Assembly: GCA_026416815.1 (NCBI GenBank)
Contig: JAOAEJ010000089.1
Location: 1-62,129 of the forward strand
Origin: Clostridia bacterium
GTDB taxonomy: Bacteria; Bacillota; Clostridia; Acetivibrionales; DSM-2933
Direction: 5' to 3'
DNA length: 62,129 bases
Under the pieces are notes generated by a model. It ran no database searches and had not been told where the DNA came from. It saw only the letters and a program-made list of their open reading frames with translations. A program made the position numbers and the translations under genes. The stretch's first letter is position 1. Every line of letters begins with the position of its first letter. Below are positions 40,485-50,678 of the stretch, in pieces.

Positions 40485-40498
40485 ACAGTAAACTATCT

Positions 40499-41062
40499 TT
40501 AATGTTTATAACCACTTCTGTTTAAAACTTCTTTTAAGGCCATAGTCGTTATTGGTGCACCTTTATATGCTTCATCATTAAAATCCATTTTCCCCGGATC
40601 ACCTATACCTACAATGACAAGATTCCTTTTTTTTGCTAAAATACTTAATGTATCTCCACAAATGGTATTCTGCCCTATATCGTTTCCGTATTTATCAACA
40701 GCGCCATCAATAATTCTTCCTTCCTTTGTTATGGAGCAAGATACTTTCAAGCCGTTGCAATCCCTACCGTTGGAGGATACTGCGACCACGCCCAGCACAT
40801 CAATGCTGTCATCCTTTAAAATATCTGCCATTGCCGCTTCTCCCTTACCTACCCCCTTGGTTCCCCTATCATCTACCATTACTACAACAGGATCATGCTC
40901 AGCCTGCTTTACCAATTGTATAATTTCATCCCCGGTTAACACTGTAGGGTTTCCTGCGGAAGCCGATATGCATCTTCCTCCAATTTTGTCTGTAGCAATC
41001 TCAACGGCGGTTTTTGCAATTGAATCACCGTCGGTTACCAAAATTACTTTTCTTTTATCCAT
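40499..41062 (-). CDS. spoVAEA: Stage V sporulation protein AEa
   Basis: 187-aa soluble protein of the SpoVAEa family, encoded in many spoVA operons, whose products move Ca2+-dipicolinate into the forespore and out at germination. Typical features are the start KRKVILVTDGDSIAKTAVE, the block GRCISASAGNPT, the acidic VVMVDDRGTKGVGKGE segment and LGVVAVSSNG. ATG at 41062. It follows spoVAEb after 69 bases as the last gene of the cluster. Confidence 0.9.
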   Translation of the reverse strand: MDKRKVILVTDGDSIAKTAVEIATDKIGGRCISASAGNPTVLTGDEIIQLVKQAEHDPVVVMVDDRGTKGVGKGEAAMADILKDDSIDVLGVVAVSSNGRDCNGLKVSCSITKEGRIIDGAVDKYGNDIGQNTICGDTLSILAKKRNLVIVGIGDPGKMDFNDEAYKGAPITTMALKEVLNRSGYKH

Positions 41063-41131
41063 AGCGCACCTCCATCATCTCCGATATAGGCAATATATTT
41101 AATAGAATAAGCCCTGCCTGAATTAATTATA

Positions 41132-41503
41132 TTATCTTTTAGCCTTTGGGGCGAAAGCTACCGAGATAAGGTATCCAAAAAATATAGCAGCAGTAATACC
41201 CGCGGCTGCCGCTTTCAATCCCCCTGTAAATGCTCCCAGCAAACCATATTGATCTACATCCCTAAAAGCTCCCTTAGCAAGGGTATATCCAAACCCTGTC
41301 AATGGAACTGTGGCGCCCGCACCACCTATATCAACAATTTTTTGATATACACCTATCGCTGTGAGTATAGCCCCTGCAGTAACAAATAATACCAGTATCC
41401 TCGCTGTAGTTAATTTTGTTTTATCTATAAGTATCTGCCCTATGGCACAAATTACGCCCCCCACTATAAAAGCACTCAGATACATTGATAATGTACCCTG
41501 CAT
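41132..41503 (-). CDS. spoVAE: Stage V sporulation protein AEb (SpoVAE)
   Basis: 123-aa membrane protein of the SpoVAC/SpoVAE family with three or four helices, part of the dipicolinate channel in the inner spore membrane. Family motifs: FIVGGVICAIGQ at the N-terminus and GAGATVPLTGFG in the middle. The frame is open further upstream into spoVAD, but GGAGG lies nine bases before the ATG at 41503, which gives the normal length. Confidence 0.93.
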   Translation of the reverse strand: MQGTLSMYLSAFIVGGVICAIGQILIDKTKLTTARILVLFVTAGAILTAIGVYQKIVDIGGAGATVPLTGFGYTLAKGAFRDVDQYGLLGAFTGGLKAAAAGITAAIFFGYLISVAFAPKAKR

Positions 41504-41532
41504 AAAATAAGCACCTCCTTCGGTCTTTACTC

Positions 41533-42549
41533 CTATAGGCTTCTTTGTATGGTGATAGCATGAGCTATACAAGGTATTGATTCTCCCTGCTGTGAGCTTG
41601 TGGTGCTCAATAAAGCTCCCGTTGCAACAAATAACACGTTATTAAGACAGCCCTTCTGAAGTTCTTGGTATATAAACCCCGCCAATGTAGCTGCTGAACA
41701 GCCACAACCACTCCCTCCTGCATGGGCATCCTGTTTTTCACGGTCAAATATCATTACACCGCAGTCATTATACCTATCCTTTATGTCATAGCCGTTTTCC
41801 TTTAGAAGCTCTTCACAAATACTCTTGCCAACATATCCAAGGTCTCCCGTAACTATCAGGTCATAACTTTGAGGGGCTATACCCGTGTCCTTGAAATGGG
41901 TAAGTATAGTATCTGCAGCAGCAGGAGCCATAGCTGCACCCATATTATTCGCATCTTTTATACCAAAGTCAATAATCTTTCCTGTAGTCACATAAGTTAT
42001 ATAAGGGCCAGTCCCCTGATTAGAAAGCAGGACGCCCCCTGAGCCCGTAACAGTCCACTGAGCAGTGCTGGTTCTTTGTGAACCTAGTTCCAGTGGAAAC
42101 CGAAACTGCTTTTCAGCTGAACAAAAGTGACTGGATGTCATGCACACAACGTTGTCGGCAAAGCCTCCGTCAATCAACATAGCACCAAGGCTAGCTGATT
42201 CTGCCATGGTAGAACACGCTCCATAAACCCCGAAAAACGGAATACCCGATTCCCTAAGCCCAAACGTAGCAGCTATACACTGATTCAATAAGTCACCAGC
42301 TATAATATAGTTTATATCTCCGGAGGTTTTCCCTGCTTTATCAAGTATTTTTGCAAAGGTCTCCCTCATAAGCTTACTCTCAGCTCTTTCCCAGCTTTTT
42401 TCTCCCCACATCTCATCATCGATTATATTATCGAAGTACAACCTCAGAGGACCTTGTCCCTCCTTGGGGCCAACAATAGATGCAGTAGATACTATGCTGG
42501 GTGGATTTTGTAATTTTACCGTCTGCTTACCGTTACTTTTAGTTGCCAT
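41533..42549 (-). CDS. spoVAD: Stage V sporulation protein AD
   Basis: 338-aa thiolase-fold protein that binds dipicolinic acid at the outer face of the inner spore membrane. The conserved start PPSIVSTASIVGPKEGQGPL and the core blocks VYGACSTMAESASL and GSGCGCSA are visible. ATG at 42549, 71 bases after spoVAC; GGGTGA upstream. Part of the spoVAC-AD-AEb-AEa cluster. Confidence 0.96.
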   Translation of the reverse strand: MATKSNGKQTVKLQNPPSIVSTASIVGPKEGQGPLRLYFDNIIDDEMWGEKSWERAESKLMRETFAKILDKAGKTSGDINYIIAGDLLNQCIAATFGLRESGIPFFGVYGACSTMAESASLGAMLIDGGFADNVVCMTSSHFCSAEKQFRFPLELGSQRTSTAQWTVTGSGGVLLSNQGTGPYITYVTTGKIIDFGIKDANNMGAAMAPAAADTILTHFKDTGIAPQSYDLIVTGDLGYVGKSICEELLKENGYDIKDRYNDCGVMIFDREKQDAHAGGSGCGCSAATLAGFIYQELQKGCLNNVLFVATGALLSTTSSQQGESIPCIAHAITIQRSL

Positions 42550-42589
42550 TAAATCACCCTAGTTTTAAAATTATTGATTAAACATCATA

Positions 42590-42612
42590 AAAAAATCGGG
42601 CTTTCACCCGTT
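42590..42612 (-). other. Weak terminator-like hairpin between spoVAC and spoVAD
   Basis: CGGG pairs with CCCG around a six-base loop, followed on the minus strand by seven Ts. A four-base-pair stem is weak, so it may act as partial attenuation within the operon. Confidence 0.4.
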
Positions 42613-42620
42613 AAAAATTT

Positions 42621-43067
42621 TTAAAATCTCAGCAGGTAATAGAGTATTCCTGCAATTACCGAAGCAGATGTGCCATAAACAATAACAGGCCCTGCAATAA
42701 CAAACATTTTTGCGCCTACTCCGGTTACGTACCCTTCACTCTTAAATTCCATTGCTGGTGATACAATCGAATTAGCAAAACCTGTAATAGGTACAATTGA
42801 GCCGGCTCCAGCATATCTGCCCAGCTCATCGTAAACATTCAAACCTGTAAAGAGAGCTCCAACAAATATTAATATTAATGAGGTAAGGCTCGATGTAAAC
42901 TCTTTACTAAATCCTCTTGCTGCAAGCAAATTGGAAATAAGCTGCCCAATGACACATATTAGACCGCCTACCACAAAAGCTCTAATAATATTTCTTAAAA
43001 TTTTGGATTTCGGTGACTTCGTTTCTACATATTTATTGTACTCCTCTTTAGTAAAAGCTTTCTGCAT
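42621..43067 (-). CDS. spoVAC: Stage V sporulation protein AC
   Basis: 148-aa membrane protein, reported to be a mechanosensitive channel component for dipicolinate release. Motifs FVVGGLICVIGQ and GAGSIVPITGFANS are present, with an N-terminal soluble segment of about 30 residues. The frame opens with an ATG at 43079, but that ATG is part of the GGAGGGG ribosome site; the ATG at 43067 is chosen. Confidence 0.95.
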   Translation of the reverse strand: MQKAFTKEEYNKYVETKSPKSKILRNIIRAFVVGGLICVIGQLISNLLAARGFSKEFTSSLTSLILIFVGALFTGLNVYDELGRYAGAGSIVPITGFANSIVSPAMEFKSEGYVTGVGAKMFVIAGPVIVYGTSASVIAGILYYLLRF

Positions 43068-43182
43068 TTTCCCCTCCATGTGCAGATAACCAACCTTCTA
43101 TACGAAGTTTTTACTTTTAGCGGATATACCTATATCTGTACTGCTCATAATATAAGTCTACAAGGCTGGTCACCATTAGTAA

Positions 43183-43401
43183 TTAAATATCTATAGTAGT
43201 AATATTTTGCGCTCCATTAGGTGTTTTATACCCAAATGCATAAGTTGACATATTATAGTTGGAGGTTTGAATTACATAAACACCTCTGTAAGGAACTTTA
43301 TTAGAGCTTTGTCTAGTAATAACTAGCCACGTCAATGTAATAACAGCCACTATGCCCAAAACGACAATTATAAGCCTATACCGCCTAAAAGCCGCTAACA
43401 T
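43183..43401 (-). CDS. Small single-pass membrane protein, 72 aa
   Basis: ATG at 43401 with a strong GGGAGG upstream. One transmembrane helix (about residues 10-28, LIIVVLGIVAVITLTWLVI) and an extracytoplasmic tail of about 43 residues rich in Tyr, Asn and Thr. I do not recognise a family. It sits between sigF and spoVAC in the same direction, so forespore expression is plausible, but nothing more can be said. Confidence 0.7.
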   Translation of the reverse strand: MLAAFRRYRLIIVVLGIVAVITLTWLVITRQSSNKVPYRGVYVIQTSNYNMSTYAFGYKTPNGAQNITTIDI

Positions 43402-43629
43402 ATAAAACCCTCCCTTCCAAAGCAACTCTATTAATAATACTTGCTTTTAATCATGAGTAAATATATATAACAGTAAACTATCTATATTTAAACCAATTTA
43501 AAATCAACATTATCCTTTAAAATAGTATTGGGTAAATCTAATAATGTTATACAGTTTTTCAAGCATACTTGTCTAAATCTTACATATGTTTTAAACCCGA
43601 TTTGGACTTATCCTTTGTCACTAAAAAAT

Positions 43630-43661
43630 AAAAAGTAAAGCTTGGTAACTTTACTTTTTTA
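43630..43661 (-). terminator. Terminator of sigF
   Basis: AAAAGTAAAG pairs with CTTTACTTTT around an 8-base loop, followed on the minus strand by TATTTTTTAG. It touches the sigF stop codon. Confidence 0.8.
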
Positions 43662-44399
43662 ATTCAGATTGATTTTCTGTTTTATATCATTTAAAATCTT
43701 CTTTTCAATTCTTGAAACTTGAACCTGAGATATCCCTAACATTTTTGCAATTTGGACCTGGGTTTTTTCCTTAAAGTATCTTAAGATAATTATTTGTCTT
43801 TCCCTTGCTGTTAGTGTATCAAGCACCTGCCTAAGGGCTATCTTATCAATTAGATCTATCTCCTTATTGCTTGCTTCTCCGTCGATCCTATCTATAAGCA
43901 GTATGGGTGAATTATCCCCATCACCTATAGTGTTATAAAGGGATTCCGGTGAACAGCCTGCCTCAAGAGCCATCACTAATTCTTCAGAAGACACATTGAG
44001 GCGCTCCGCCATTTCACTGATCGTCGGCTCTCTCCCCAATTCCTTACTCATAACTTCCTTAGTTATTCTGGCCTTATTGGAAATCTCCTTTAAAGAACGG
44101 CTCACTTTTATTATACCATCATCCCGTATAAATCTCTTTATTTCACCAATTATCATCGGAACTGCATAGGTAGAAAATCTAACATCAAAGGTATTGTCAA
44201 ATTTATTTATAGCCTTAATCAAGCCTATACACCCGATTTGAAATAAGTCGTCAGTCTCATAGCCTCTATTTTGAAACCTCTTTACTATACTCCATACCAG
44301 ACCTACGTTTTTTTCCACAACTATTGATTGGGCCAGTTTGTCCCCATTTTTTGCTTTATCAATCAGCCCTAGTATATCGCCATCCAAATAATCATTCAT
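43659..44399 (-). CDS. sigF: Sporulation sigma factor SigF
   Basis: First forespore-specific sigma factor, held inactive by SpoIIAB. 246 aa from the ATG at 44399 (GGGG upstream); a longer frame has no ribosome site. Region 2 is intact (YETDDLFQIGCIGLIKAINKF and RFSTYAVPMIIGEIKRF), as are region 3 and the region-4 helix-turn-helix (KTQVQIAKMLGISQVQVSR). In most spore formers sigF follows spoIIAB directly; here 455 bases intervene and contain a repeat copy. Confidence 0.96.
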   Translation of the reverse strand: MNDYLDGDILGLIDKAKNGDKLAQSIVVEKNVGLVWSIVKRFQNRGYETDDLFQIGCIGLIKAINKFDNTFDVRFSTYAVPMIIGEIKRFIRDDGIIKVSRSLKEISNKARITKEVMSKELGREPTISEMAERLNVSSEELVMALEAGCSPESLYNTIGDGDNSPILLIDRIDGEASNKEIDLIDKIALRQVLDTLTARERQIIILRYFKEKTQVQIAKMLGISQVQVSRIEKKILNDIKQKINLN

Positions 44400-44583
44400 A
44401 TTTTCCCCTGTACCTTTCCATGAAAACCAAGTATATATAATATACATTTTTGCTGTCACAACAAAAGAGACATGGTTTCCAATAGCAGATTTTTTAAAAC
44501 CCTGCGAAAACGGTCTATGTATATTCTTCTTTCTATATAAACTCTATCTACAAAAATCCATCCTTGGGGTTTGCTGTTTCGTA

Positions 44584-44690
44584 ATAATGTCTTGTAACAG
44601 AATTCGCCACTAACAACGAGGCACAACAACCAATCTAGTGCGTTTTTAACATTTGAATGACTTTAAATTTGTAATGCTAAAAAGCACCGG
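44584..44690 (-). repeat. 107-bp dispersed two-hairpin repeat, copy C (inverted)
   Basis: Aligns base for base over 107 bases with the reverse complement of copies A and B, but is more diverged, especially at its ends (ATAATGT and GCACCGG instead of the intact ends). It lies in the 455-base gap between spoIIAB and sigF (44400-44854), where a continuous operon would be expected. The rest of that gap holds no gene; part must be a new leader or promoter for sigF. Confidence 0.85.
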
Positions 44691-44854
44691 ATATAAATCT
44701 TGTTCACACATGTATTAAGTACGACTTGTCACCTTTATAAACTATTTAAAATATATTTTAAATAAATCCTGTCCACTATTTAGGATTTTGATACTTATTT
44801 CCCTCATTTTTACTAATAAGGTCAAAAAAAATATGTTGTTTTCCGTTCCCCTGG

Positions 44855-45295
44855 CTAGTTCTTGTTCTTTAACGACTTGAAGGTTTTATACATTTTTATC
44901 GTTGTTCCGCTATTAAGTTGGGAAATAACCTCTACTCTATCCATAAAATTTTCCATAACCGTAAAACCCATACCTGACCTTTCCATTTCGGGTTTGGATG
45001 TATACAAGGGCTGCCTTGCCAGTTCAATATTTTCAATCCCCATCCCTTCATCACTTATAGAAATTTCAACCGAATCAGCGTATAAACTGCACCGCATGGT
45101 GACAAAGCCTACTTTATTCTCATATCCGTGTATTATTGCATTGGTAACAGCTTCAGAAACAGCAGTTTTTATATCCGCCATCTCTTCTAGAGTAGGATCA
45201 AGCTGTGATACAAAAGCTGCTGCGGCAACCCTTGCAAAGGACTCATTGTTTGACTTACTTAAAAACTTTAATTCCATTTCATTTACAGGCTGCAT
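44855..45295 (-). CDS. spoIIAB: Anti-sigma-F factor SpoIIAB
   Basis: 146-aa GHKL-type serine kinase. It binds SigF, and phosphorylates SpoIIAA using ATP. Conserved boxes: [13 protein letters not shown] (N box), [14 protein letters not shown] (G1) and [14 protein letters not shown] (G2). ATG at 45295 with GGGAGAG upstream, 14 bases after the spoIIAA stop. The C-terminal tail is Lys/Asn-rich. Confidence 0.96.
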   Translation of the reverse strand: MQPVNEMELKFLSKSNNESFARVAAAAFVSQLDPTLEEMADIKTAVSEAVTNAIIHGYENKVGFVTMRCSLYADSVEISISDEGMGIENIELARQPLYTSKPEMERSGMGFTVMENFMDRVEVISQLNSGTTIKMYKTFKSLKNKN

Positions 45296-45309
45296 ATTAT
45301 TCTCTCCCT

Positions 45310-45651
45310 CTACATTTTATTAATAGCTATATCCAAATTATCATATACCGGGATAATTTTAAAAAGCCCTGACATCTCAAATATACGTTTTATTTGTGAG
45401 TTTACGTTTGCAATAGACGTTTTACCGTTTATTTTTTGAACATTTTTATATCTTCCCAGTATAACTCCAATACCTGAACTATCCATAAATGTAACCTTTG
45501 AAAAGTCAAATATTATATTTTTAGTTGTTGCCTTTATAATTTCACTATCTACCTTCTGCCTTATGTATTCCGCTGAATGATGATCCAATTCACCTAGTAT
45601 ACTTACTATCAACGTTGTTCCCTTGCTTAAAAACTTTACCTGCAAGTTCAT
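45310..45651 (-). CDS. spoIIAA: Anti-anti-sigma factor SpoIIAA
   Basis: 113-aa STAS-domain protein. Its unphosphorylated form displaces SigF from SpoIIAB. The phosphorylated serine is Ser58 in [11 protein letters not shown], the same number as in B. subtilis, and the [12 protein letters not shown] block is conserved. ATG at 45651 sits only two bases from GGAGG (AAGGAGGAGATG); an in-frame TTG two codons later has better spacing and could be the true start. Confidence 0.96.
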   Translation of the reverse strand: MNLQVKFLSKGTTLIVSILGELDHHSAEYIRQKVDSEIIKATTKNIIFDFSKVTFMDSSGIGVILGRYKNVQKINGKTSIANVNSQIKRIFEMSGLFKIIPVYDNLDIAINKM

Positions 45652-45774
45652 CTCCTCCTTTGTAAAAAATAGTAAATTATTAACTCTATTTTAATTCTTC
45701 GCCAATCGCATTTTTCCTCCAAAGAACTTTGTAAGTTTTTGTTTATTTAGTTTTTTGTTTCGATATAAAATGAC

Positions 45775-45802
45775 AAAAGTCCGGCACTTCTACCGGACTT
45801 TC
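45775..45802 (-). terminator. Terminator of the whiA-ptsH unit
   Basis: AAAGTCCGG pairs with CCGGACTTT around an 8-base loop; the minus-strand tail is TTGTCATTTT. Confidence 0.85.
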
Positions 45803-45828
45803 TAGTTATAAACTTCTTTATTTATTTT

Positions 45829-46092
45829 TTAATCTCTAAAACCGGTTGTAATAAGATCTATCAATTCCCTTACAGCCAAATGTTCGTCTTCACCATCAGC
45901 TGCTATAATTACCTTTGTCCCCTGGGCTACAGCTAATGACATCAACCCCATTATGCTTTTAGCATTTACTTTCTTTTCACCTTTTGATATCCACACGTTT
46001 GCAGTAAATTTACCTGCCGTTTGTACAAACAAAGCAGCCGGCCTTGCATGGAGACCAGTTGGGTTAGATATCTCCACAATTTTCTCTACCAT
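45829..46092 (-). CDS. ptsH: Phosphocarrier protein HPr
   Basis: 87 aa. Both regulatory sites are present: His15 in PTGLHARPAA (phosphorylated by enzyme I, for sugar uptake) and Ser46 in NAKSIMGLMSL (phosphorylated by HPr kinase, for catabolite control). It is therefore a true HPr rather than a Crh, which lacks the His. The ATG immediately follows the whiA stop codon, so the two are co-translated. hprK lies 6 kb upstream in the same run of genes. Confidence 0.95.
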   Translation of the reverse strand: MVEKIVEISNPTGLHARPAALFVQTAGKFTANVWISKGEKKVNAKSIMGLMSLAVAQGTKVIIAADGEDEHLAVRELIDLITTGFRD

Positions 46093-47058
46093 TTAAAACT
46101 CTCCCTTCAAATTCCTTGCGTTCTCAGCAATCTCATCCAGCTTTCGCAACCGATGGTTAACACCGGACTTCCCTAATGGTGGACTTAGCATTTCTCCAAG
46201 CTCTTTTAGATTTGCCTCGCTGTAAGCCAGCCTTAACTGGGCTATCTCGCTAAGGTTTTTGGGCAAATTATCAAAACCTATATTATCCCTAATATATTTA
46301 ATATTTTCTATTTGTCTTAATGCCGCATCGATTGTTTTATCAAGATTGGCGGTTTCACAGTTTACTATCCTGTTTACATTGTTGCGCATTTCTTTTAAAA
46401 TTCTTACATTTTCCAGCTCCATCAGGGCTGAGTGGGCGCCTATAATATTCAGGAAGTCTACTATGTTCTCGCCTTCCTTCAGATATACTACAAAGTTTCC
46501 CTTACGCCCGATTACTTTGGCATGTAAGTGAAAGTTATTGATTAATTTACTTATTTCATTAGCCAAATCCAGACAGTGGGTAGTTATCTCCAAATGATAC
46601 GTCTTCTCAGGATCACTAATTGATCCACCTGCTAAAAAAGCTCCCCGCAAGAATGCTTTCTTACAACATGCCTTTTTAAGTATTTTTTTCGAAACTGAGT
46701 GACTGTTAGTTGAACCATCTGTAACCCCCGTACTGCAAACAACACCTATATCTTCAAGAAGGTATCTTGATCCCATTGTAGAAGTTACTACCAATATATA
46801 GGAAATATGCTTTTTAAGCTTTTTGCTTCTTCTGATAACCACCTCAGGGTATATATTATAAAGCCTTTTTATTACCGAAAAGGTATTCCGAGCAAAAGCC
46901 GCATTCTCCGTCACAATTCTAATATTACTTTCACTAGCTCCTATAGATCTGACTGTACCGCTTATTCTGACAATTGCAGACAGCTCTGAAAGCAGGCAGC
47001 ATTTATCGTTTATTTCAACCCTGCATAACTCGTTTTTTACAATCGACGAGAATGACAA
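46093..47058 (-). CDS. whiA: WhiA-family DNA-binding protein
   Basis: WhiA joins a LAGLIDADG homing-endonuclease-like fold (without nuclease activity) to a C-terminal helix-turn-helix; in Bacillus it affects division and chromosome segregation. The frame is open to 47112, but GGGGG seven bases before a TTG at 47058 fits best and gives the family start [14 protein letters not shown], 321 aa. The C-terminal domain includes [24 protein letters not shown] residues (here [19 protein letters not shown]). It directly precedes ptsH. Confidence 0.95.
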   Translation of the reverse strand: MSFSSIVKNELCRVEINDKCCLLSELSAIVRISGTVRSIGASESNIRIVTENAAFARNTFSVIKRLYNIYPEVVIRRSKKLKKHISYILVVTSTMGSRYLLEDIGVVCSTGVTDGSTNSHSVSKKILKKACCKKAFLRGAFLAGGSISDPEKTYHLEITTHCLDLANEISKLINNFHLHAKVIGRKGNFVVYLKEGENIVDFLNIIGAHSALMELENVRILKEMRNNVNRIVNCETANLDKTIDAALRQIENIKYIRDNIGFDNLPKNLSEIAQLRLAYSEANLKELGEMLSPPLGKSGVNHRLRKLDEIAENARNLKGEF

Positions 47059-47285
47059 ATTACATCCCCCATCCAATACCGCACTGTGATATATAGTCTC
47101 TTTATTAATCAATTATAATCTATACCAGCACCTGCATTAACTCCAAATAGAAATATTAGAAAAAATATATCACAGAAATAATAAATTTGTAAATAGACCT
47201 ACTAACCTATTTCCATTTATTTCATGTAGAAAATCAGTACTATTTTTTGGCAATTACGCCTATACTAAATAAGCACTAACCCCTT

Positions 47286-48614
47286 TTAGCCAACCAGCTT
47301 TTTCAATCTATCTTTAACATAGTAATAATCGATTATTCTTTTCTTATCCTTTGCAAGTACCAATTCTGCGACCAAATCAATTACCGATTCAGCAAGCTTT
47401 TTAGAATCATGCCTTATTAGATTGTTATTGACACTTATGAAATTTCCGCCCAGTATCTTAATACCTGCATTTTCAATCAAATCATAATCAACCTTTACTA
47501 CTTCCGCGCCATCATCCATATATTTTTTTATTAATTCCTCAGGTATATCCGAAGTATTTAATATGCAGTAATTGATAATCCCTTTATAAGAATGCTGTTC
47601 TATAGCTTTTATATGGTCATATACAGTGTAGCCCTCCGTCTCTCCGGGCTGCGTCATTACGTTGCAGGCATATACCTTAACAGCATTTGATTTTTTAAGC
47701 GCACCGCATATTCCCTCAACTAGAAGATTGGGTATCACGCTTGTATAGAGGCTCCCCGGCCCTAAAACTATAATATCCGCTTCATTTATGGCATCAATGG
47801 CCTCCTGTAGCGGTTTGATTGTTTTGGGCTCTAAAAATACCCTCTTTATTCTACCGGGATGTTCCTCATAATGCTTCCCTATTTTAGACTCTCCACATAT
47901 TACATGCCCATCCTCAAGCTCTGCACATAAAGTAACATCCTCCAATGTTACCGGCAGTACCTTTCCGGTAACCGCCAATACATCACTCATCTTACGTACC
48001 GCTTCCTCAAAGCTGGTTGATATGCCATCCATTGCAGCAAGGAATAGGTTTCCGAAACTCTGCCCTTTCAGCATCCCATCCTCAAATCTGTACTGCAGGA
48101 GTTTTTCCATTATAGGCTCAGTATCTGCTAATGCCAATATACAGTTCCTTATATCTCCCGGTGGAAGCATACCCAAGTCTTGCCTCAAGACCCCTGACCC
48201 GCCGCCATCGTCGGCAACGGTAACAATAGCAGTCACATTAGAGCTATATACCTTAAGACCCCTCAACATGGTAGAGAGACCGGTTCCTCCCCCAATAGCA
48301 ACTATCTTGGGTCCTTTAATCAGTATCCTTTTCTCAAAAAGGAGATTACTCAACCTGTCGGAATCGAGTGAAATCCTGAATCCGCTGTTGGATATAGCAT
48401 TAAAAACTGTTTTGACAATGTATTTAATTGAAATAAAAATAAATACACAGCCCGATATTATTAATAAAACAGACAACAAATTTTGTATTAGGCTTCGGTA
48501 AATCTCTCTTACCATAAAAGATAGTCCGAAGCTAATACTGGCAATACCTACAGCAGCAAGAAAAATCCACCTTTTTATCCTGATGCCCGGTCTAAACCAA
48601 TCGACAGTCCTCAT
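47286..48614 (-). CDS. glmR: GlmR/YvcK-family protein with N-terminal membrane anchor
   Basis: Links carbon status to peptidoglycan precursor synthesis; the Bacillus protein binds UDP-GlcNAc and stimulates GlmS. 442 aa, against about 320 for B. subtilis. The extra 100 residues at the N-terminus contain two transmembrane helices (about 18-36 and 42-66), so this form is membrane-anchored. The core starts at [16 protein letters not shown] with [13 protein letters not shown] and PPGDIRNC following. Its ATG overlaps the rapZ stop as ATGA. Confidence 0.95.
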   Translation of the reverse strand: MRTVDWFRPGIRIKRWIFLAAVGIASISFGLSFMVREIYRSLIQNLLSVLLIISGCVFIFISIKYIVKTVFNAISNSGFRISLDSDRLSNLLFEKRILIKGPKIVAIGGGTGLSTMLRGLKVYSSNVTAIVTVADDGGGSGVLRQDLGMLPPGDIRNCILALADTEPIMEKLLQYRFEDGMLKGQSFGNLFLAAMDGISTSFEEAVRKMSDVLAVTGKVLPVTLEDVTLCAELEDGHVICGESKIGKHYEEHPGRIKRVFLEPKTIKPLQEAIDAINEADIIVLGPGSLYTSVIPNLLVEGICGALKKSNAVKVYACNVMTQPGETEGYTVYDHIKAIEQHSYKGIINYCILNTSDIPEELIKKYMDDGAEVVKVDYDLIENAGIKILGGNFISVNNNLIRHDSKKLAESVIDLVAELVLAKDKKRIIDYYYVKDRLKKLVG

Positions 48615-49486
48615 TGACTAGCACCTCTATTGTCTTTCTCGATGTCCCTATGGTCAATCACCACCCTATGCTGCTTATCCACAAGGGTCTTGTACAAGGA
48701 GTCCGCTATGGCTACAGACCTGTGCCTTCCTCCGGTACAGCCTATTCCTACAACCAATTGAGACTTACCCTCCTTAACATAGTTGGGTATCAAAAAATCA
48801 AGCATATCATTAAGTTTAACCAAAAATTCTCCTGTTTCCTTCGCATTCAAAACATAGTCACGAACCATATCGTGTTTACCCGTTAGCTTTTTCATAGGCG
48901 CAATGTAATACGGGTTGGGTATAAATCTCACATCAAATACCAAGTCACAATCGGTCGGTATACCGTATTTAAATCCAAAGGAGGTTATATTGATTATTAT
49001 TCCCTTAAAAACCTTACCTTCAACAAATATGTTGACAATTTCTTCCTTGAGCTGTCTGTTTGTGAGATTTGAAGTATCTACTATATGGTTTGCCTTACTC
49101 TTTATCTCATGAAGTATTTTTCTTTCTTCCTTTATACCCTTTACCAGTCTGCCATCAGGAGCTAAAGGGTGTGCACGCCTGCTTTCCTTATACCTTTTTA
49201 TAAGAGCTTGATCGGAAGCCTCCAAAAACAATATCTCATAAGATAGTCCCATATCCTTCAATGCAGCCAGCCCCGGGAAGAGGTCATTAAACAGTACTCC
49301 TCCCCTGATATCCACAACAAGGGCCACTTTCTCCATCTTCCCGCCGCTGTGTGAGCACATCTCTGCAAATTTAGGTATAAGCATTGGCGGCAAATTGTCA
49401 ACACAAAAAAACCCTATATCCTCAAGGCATTTAACCACCTGGCTTTTACCTGCTCCTGATATCCCTGTAACAATAACGAATCTCAT
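48611..49486 (-). CDS. rapZ: RapZ/YvcJ-family nucleotide-binding protein
   Basis: 291 aa from the ATG at 49486 (AGGGGG upstream); a longer frame exists without a ribosome site. The P-loop is [11 protein letters not shown], and the C-terminal block [16 protein letters not shown] is the family signature. The E. coli homologue is an RNA-binding adaptor controlling glmS; the Bacillus one is a GTPase/ATPase of less clear role. Translationally coupled to glmR, a pairing conserved widely in Bacillota. Confidence 0.96.
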   Translation of the reverse strand: MRFVIVTGISGAGKSQVVKCLEDIGFFCVDNLPPMLIPKFAEMCSHSGGKMEKVALVVDIRGGVLFNDLFPGLAALKDMGLSYEILFLEASDQALIKRYKESRRAHPLAPDGRLVKGIKEERKILHEIKSKANHIVDTSNLTNRQLKEEIVNIFVEGKVFKGIIINITSFGFKYGIPTDCDLVFDVRFIPNPYYIAPMKKLTGKHDMVRDYVLNAKETGEFLVKLNDMLDFLIPNYVKEGKSQLVVGIGCTGGRHRSVAIADSLYKTLVDKQHRVVIDHRDIEKDNRGASQ

Positions 49487-49563
49487 TTGTACCCCCTGAA
49501 TTTTCCCCGGAAATTTAATGTTTTTCATATATGCCGGGTTCTATTTCTTTATTCTGTTGATTT

Positions 49564-50478
49564 TCACTCTTCTCCTACAACTTTTACTTCCGTCTGAAGC
49601 TCTAGTCCAAACTTGGAGTGGACACTTGTCTTTATATGATTTATCAGTGCAACTATATCATCGGCTGTTGCACCTCCAATATTTACAATAAATCCGCAAT
49701 GCTTTTGCGAAACCTCAGCTCCACCTATTCTATAACCCCTAAGCCCACAGTCTTCAATGAGTTTACCGGCGAAATACCCCTCCGGCCTTTTAAACACACT
49801 TCCGGCACTGGGAAGTTCTATCGGCTGCTTATCTTTCCTTCTCTTGCTAAAGTCATCCATAAGAGACTTAACTTCGTCTTTATTTCCTTTTTTAAGCTTC
49901 AAGATTGACTTAAGTACTATACCTCCCTGCTTTTGTATAAAGCTGGTTCTGTATCCAAACTGGTGCTCCTCGCCGCGTACCACTTTTATTTCACCTTTAT
50001 TATCCAGGTATTCCGTTTCCTCTACTACATTAACCATTTCGCTTATATAAGCCCCAGCGTTCATTACTACAGCTCCGCCAAGAGTGCCCGGTATTCCCTC
50101 GGCAAATTCAAGTCCGGTCAGTCCGTATTCAAGAGCCACCTTCGATACCTTCGATAAAAGTATGCCGGCCTCAGCCTCAATGATATCATCCTTTACCGTG
50201 TATTTATTGAGGTTATTGAATATTTTGATTACTACACCCCTGATTCCTTTGTCTCTGACTATAAGGTTACTGCCATTGCCCATTATAAAGACAGGAATTC
50301 CTTCATCCCTACATATTTTATAAGCTCTCGCAAGGTTCTCCATGCTATCCGGCATTACAAGTATATCAGCACATCCACCAACTTTGAACGATGTATGATT
50401 CCTCATAGGTTCATCAATCTTAACATTTTCCTGACCCACAATATTTTCAATCAACTTAGCAATATGTCCCTTGTCCAA
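49564..50478 (-). CDS. murB: UDP-N-acetylenolpyruvoylglucosamine reductase
   Basis: FAD-dependent reduction of enolpyruvyl-UDP-GlcNAc to UDP-MurNAc in peptidoglycan synthesis. 304 aa from a TTG at 50478 with AAGGAG eight bases upstream. The FAD site [13 protein letters not shown], catalytic region [13 protein letters not shown], the proton-donor Ser in [17 protein letters not shown] and the final [13 protein letters not shown] block are visible, as in type II MurB. It begins after the terminator that follows the PHP gene. Confidence 0.96.
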   Translation of the reverse strand: MDKGHIAKLIENIVGQENVKIDEPMRNHTSFKVGGCADILVMPDSMENLARAYKICRDEGIPVFIMGNGSNLIVRDKGIRGVVIKIFNNLNKYTVKDDIIEAEAGILLSKVSKVALEYGLTGLEFAEGIPGTLGGAVVMNAGAYISEMVNVVEETEYLDNKGEIKVVRGEEHQFGYRTSFIQKQGGIVLKSILKLKKGNKDEVKSLMDDFSKRRKDKQPIELPSAGSVFKRPEGYFAGKLIEDCGLRGYRIGGAEVSQKHCGFIVNIGGATADDIVALINHIKTSVHSKFGLELQTEVKVVGEE

Positions 50479-50678
50479 TAGTCCATCTCCTTTTCACAGG
50501 CTCAAAAGCCTAGTTCACAGCCTGCTTTATATTCTCTAATATATTCTACGGTCATCGAGAATTTGTTAATACTATTTTATCCATATATGGATGTCTTTTA
50601 TCACATTACTGAAATATAATAAACAACTATATAAATATAGTAATAATTATAGTAATAATTATATTAAAAAAAAGAAAA

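Noticed and set aside
45829..46092. Crh instead of HPr
   Set aside because: His15 is present in GLHARPAA; Crh proteins lack this histidine.
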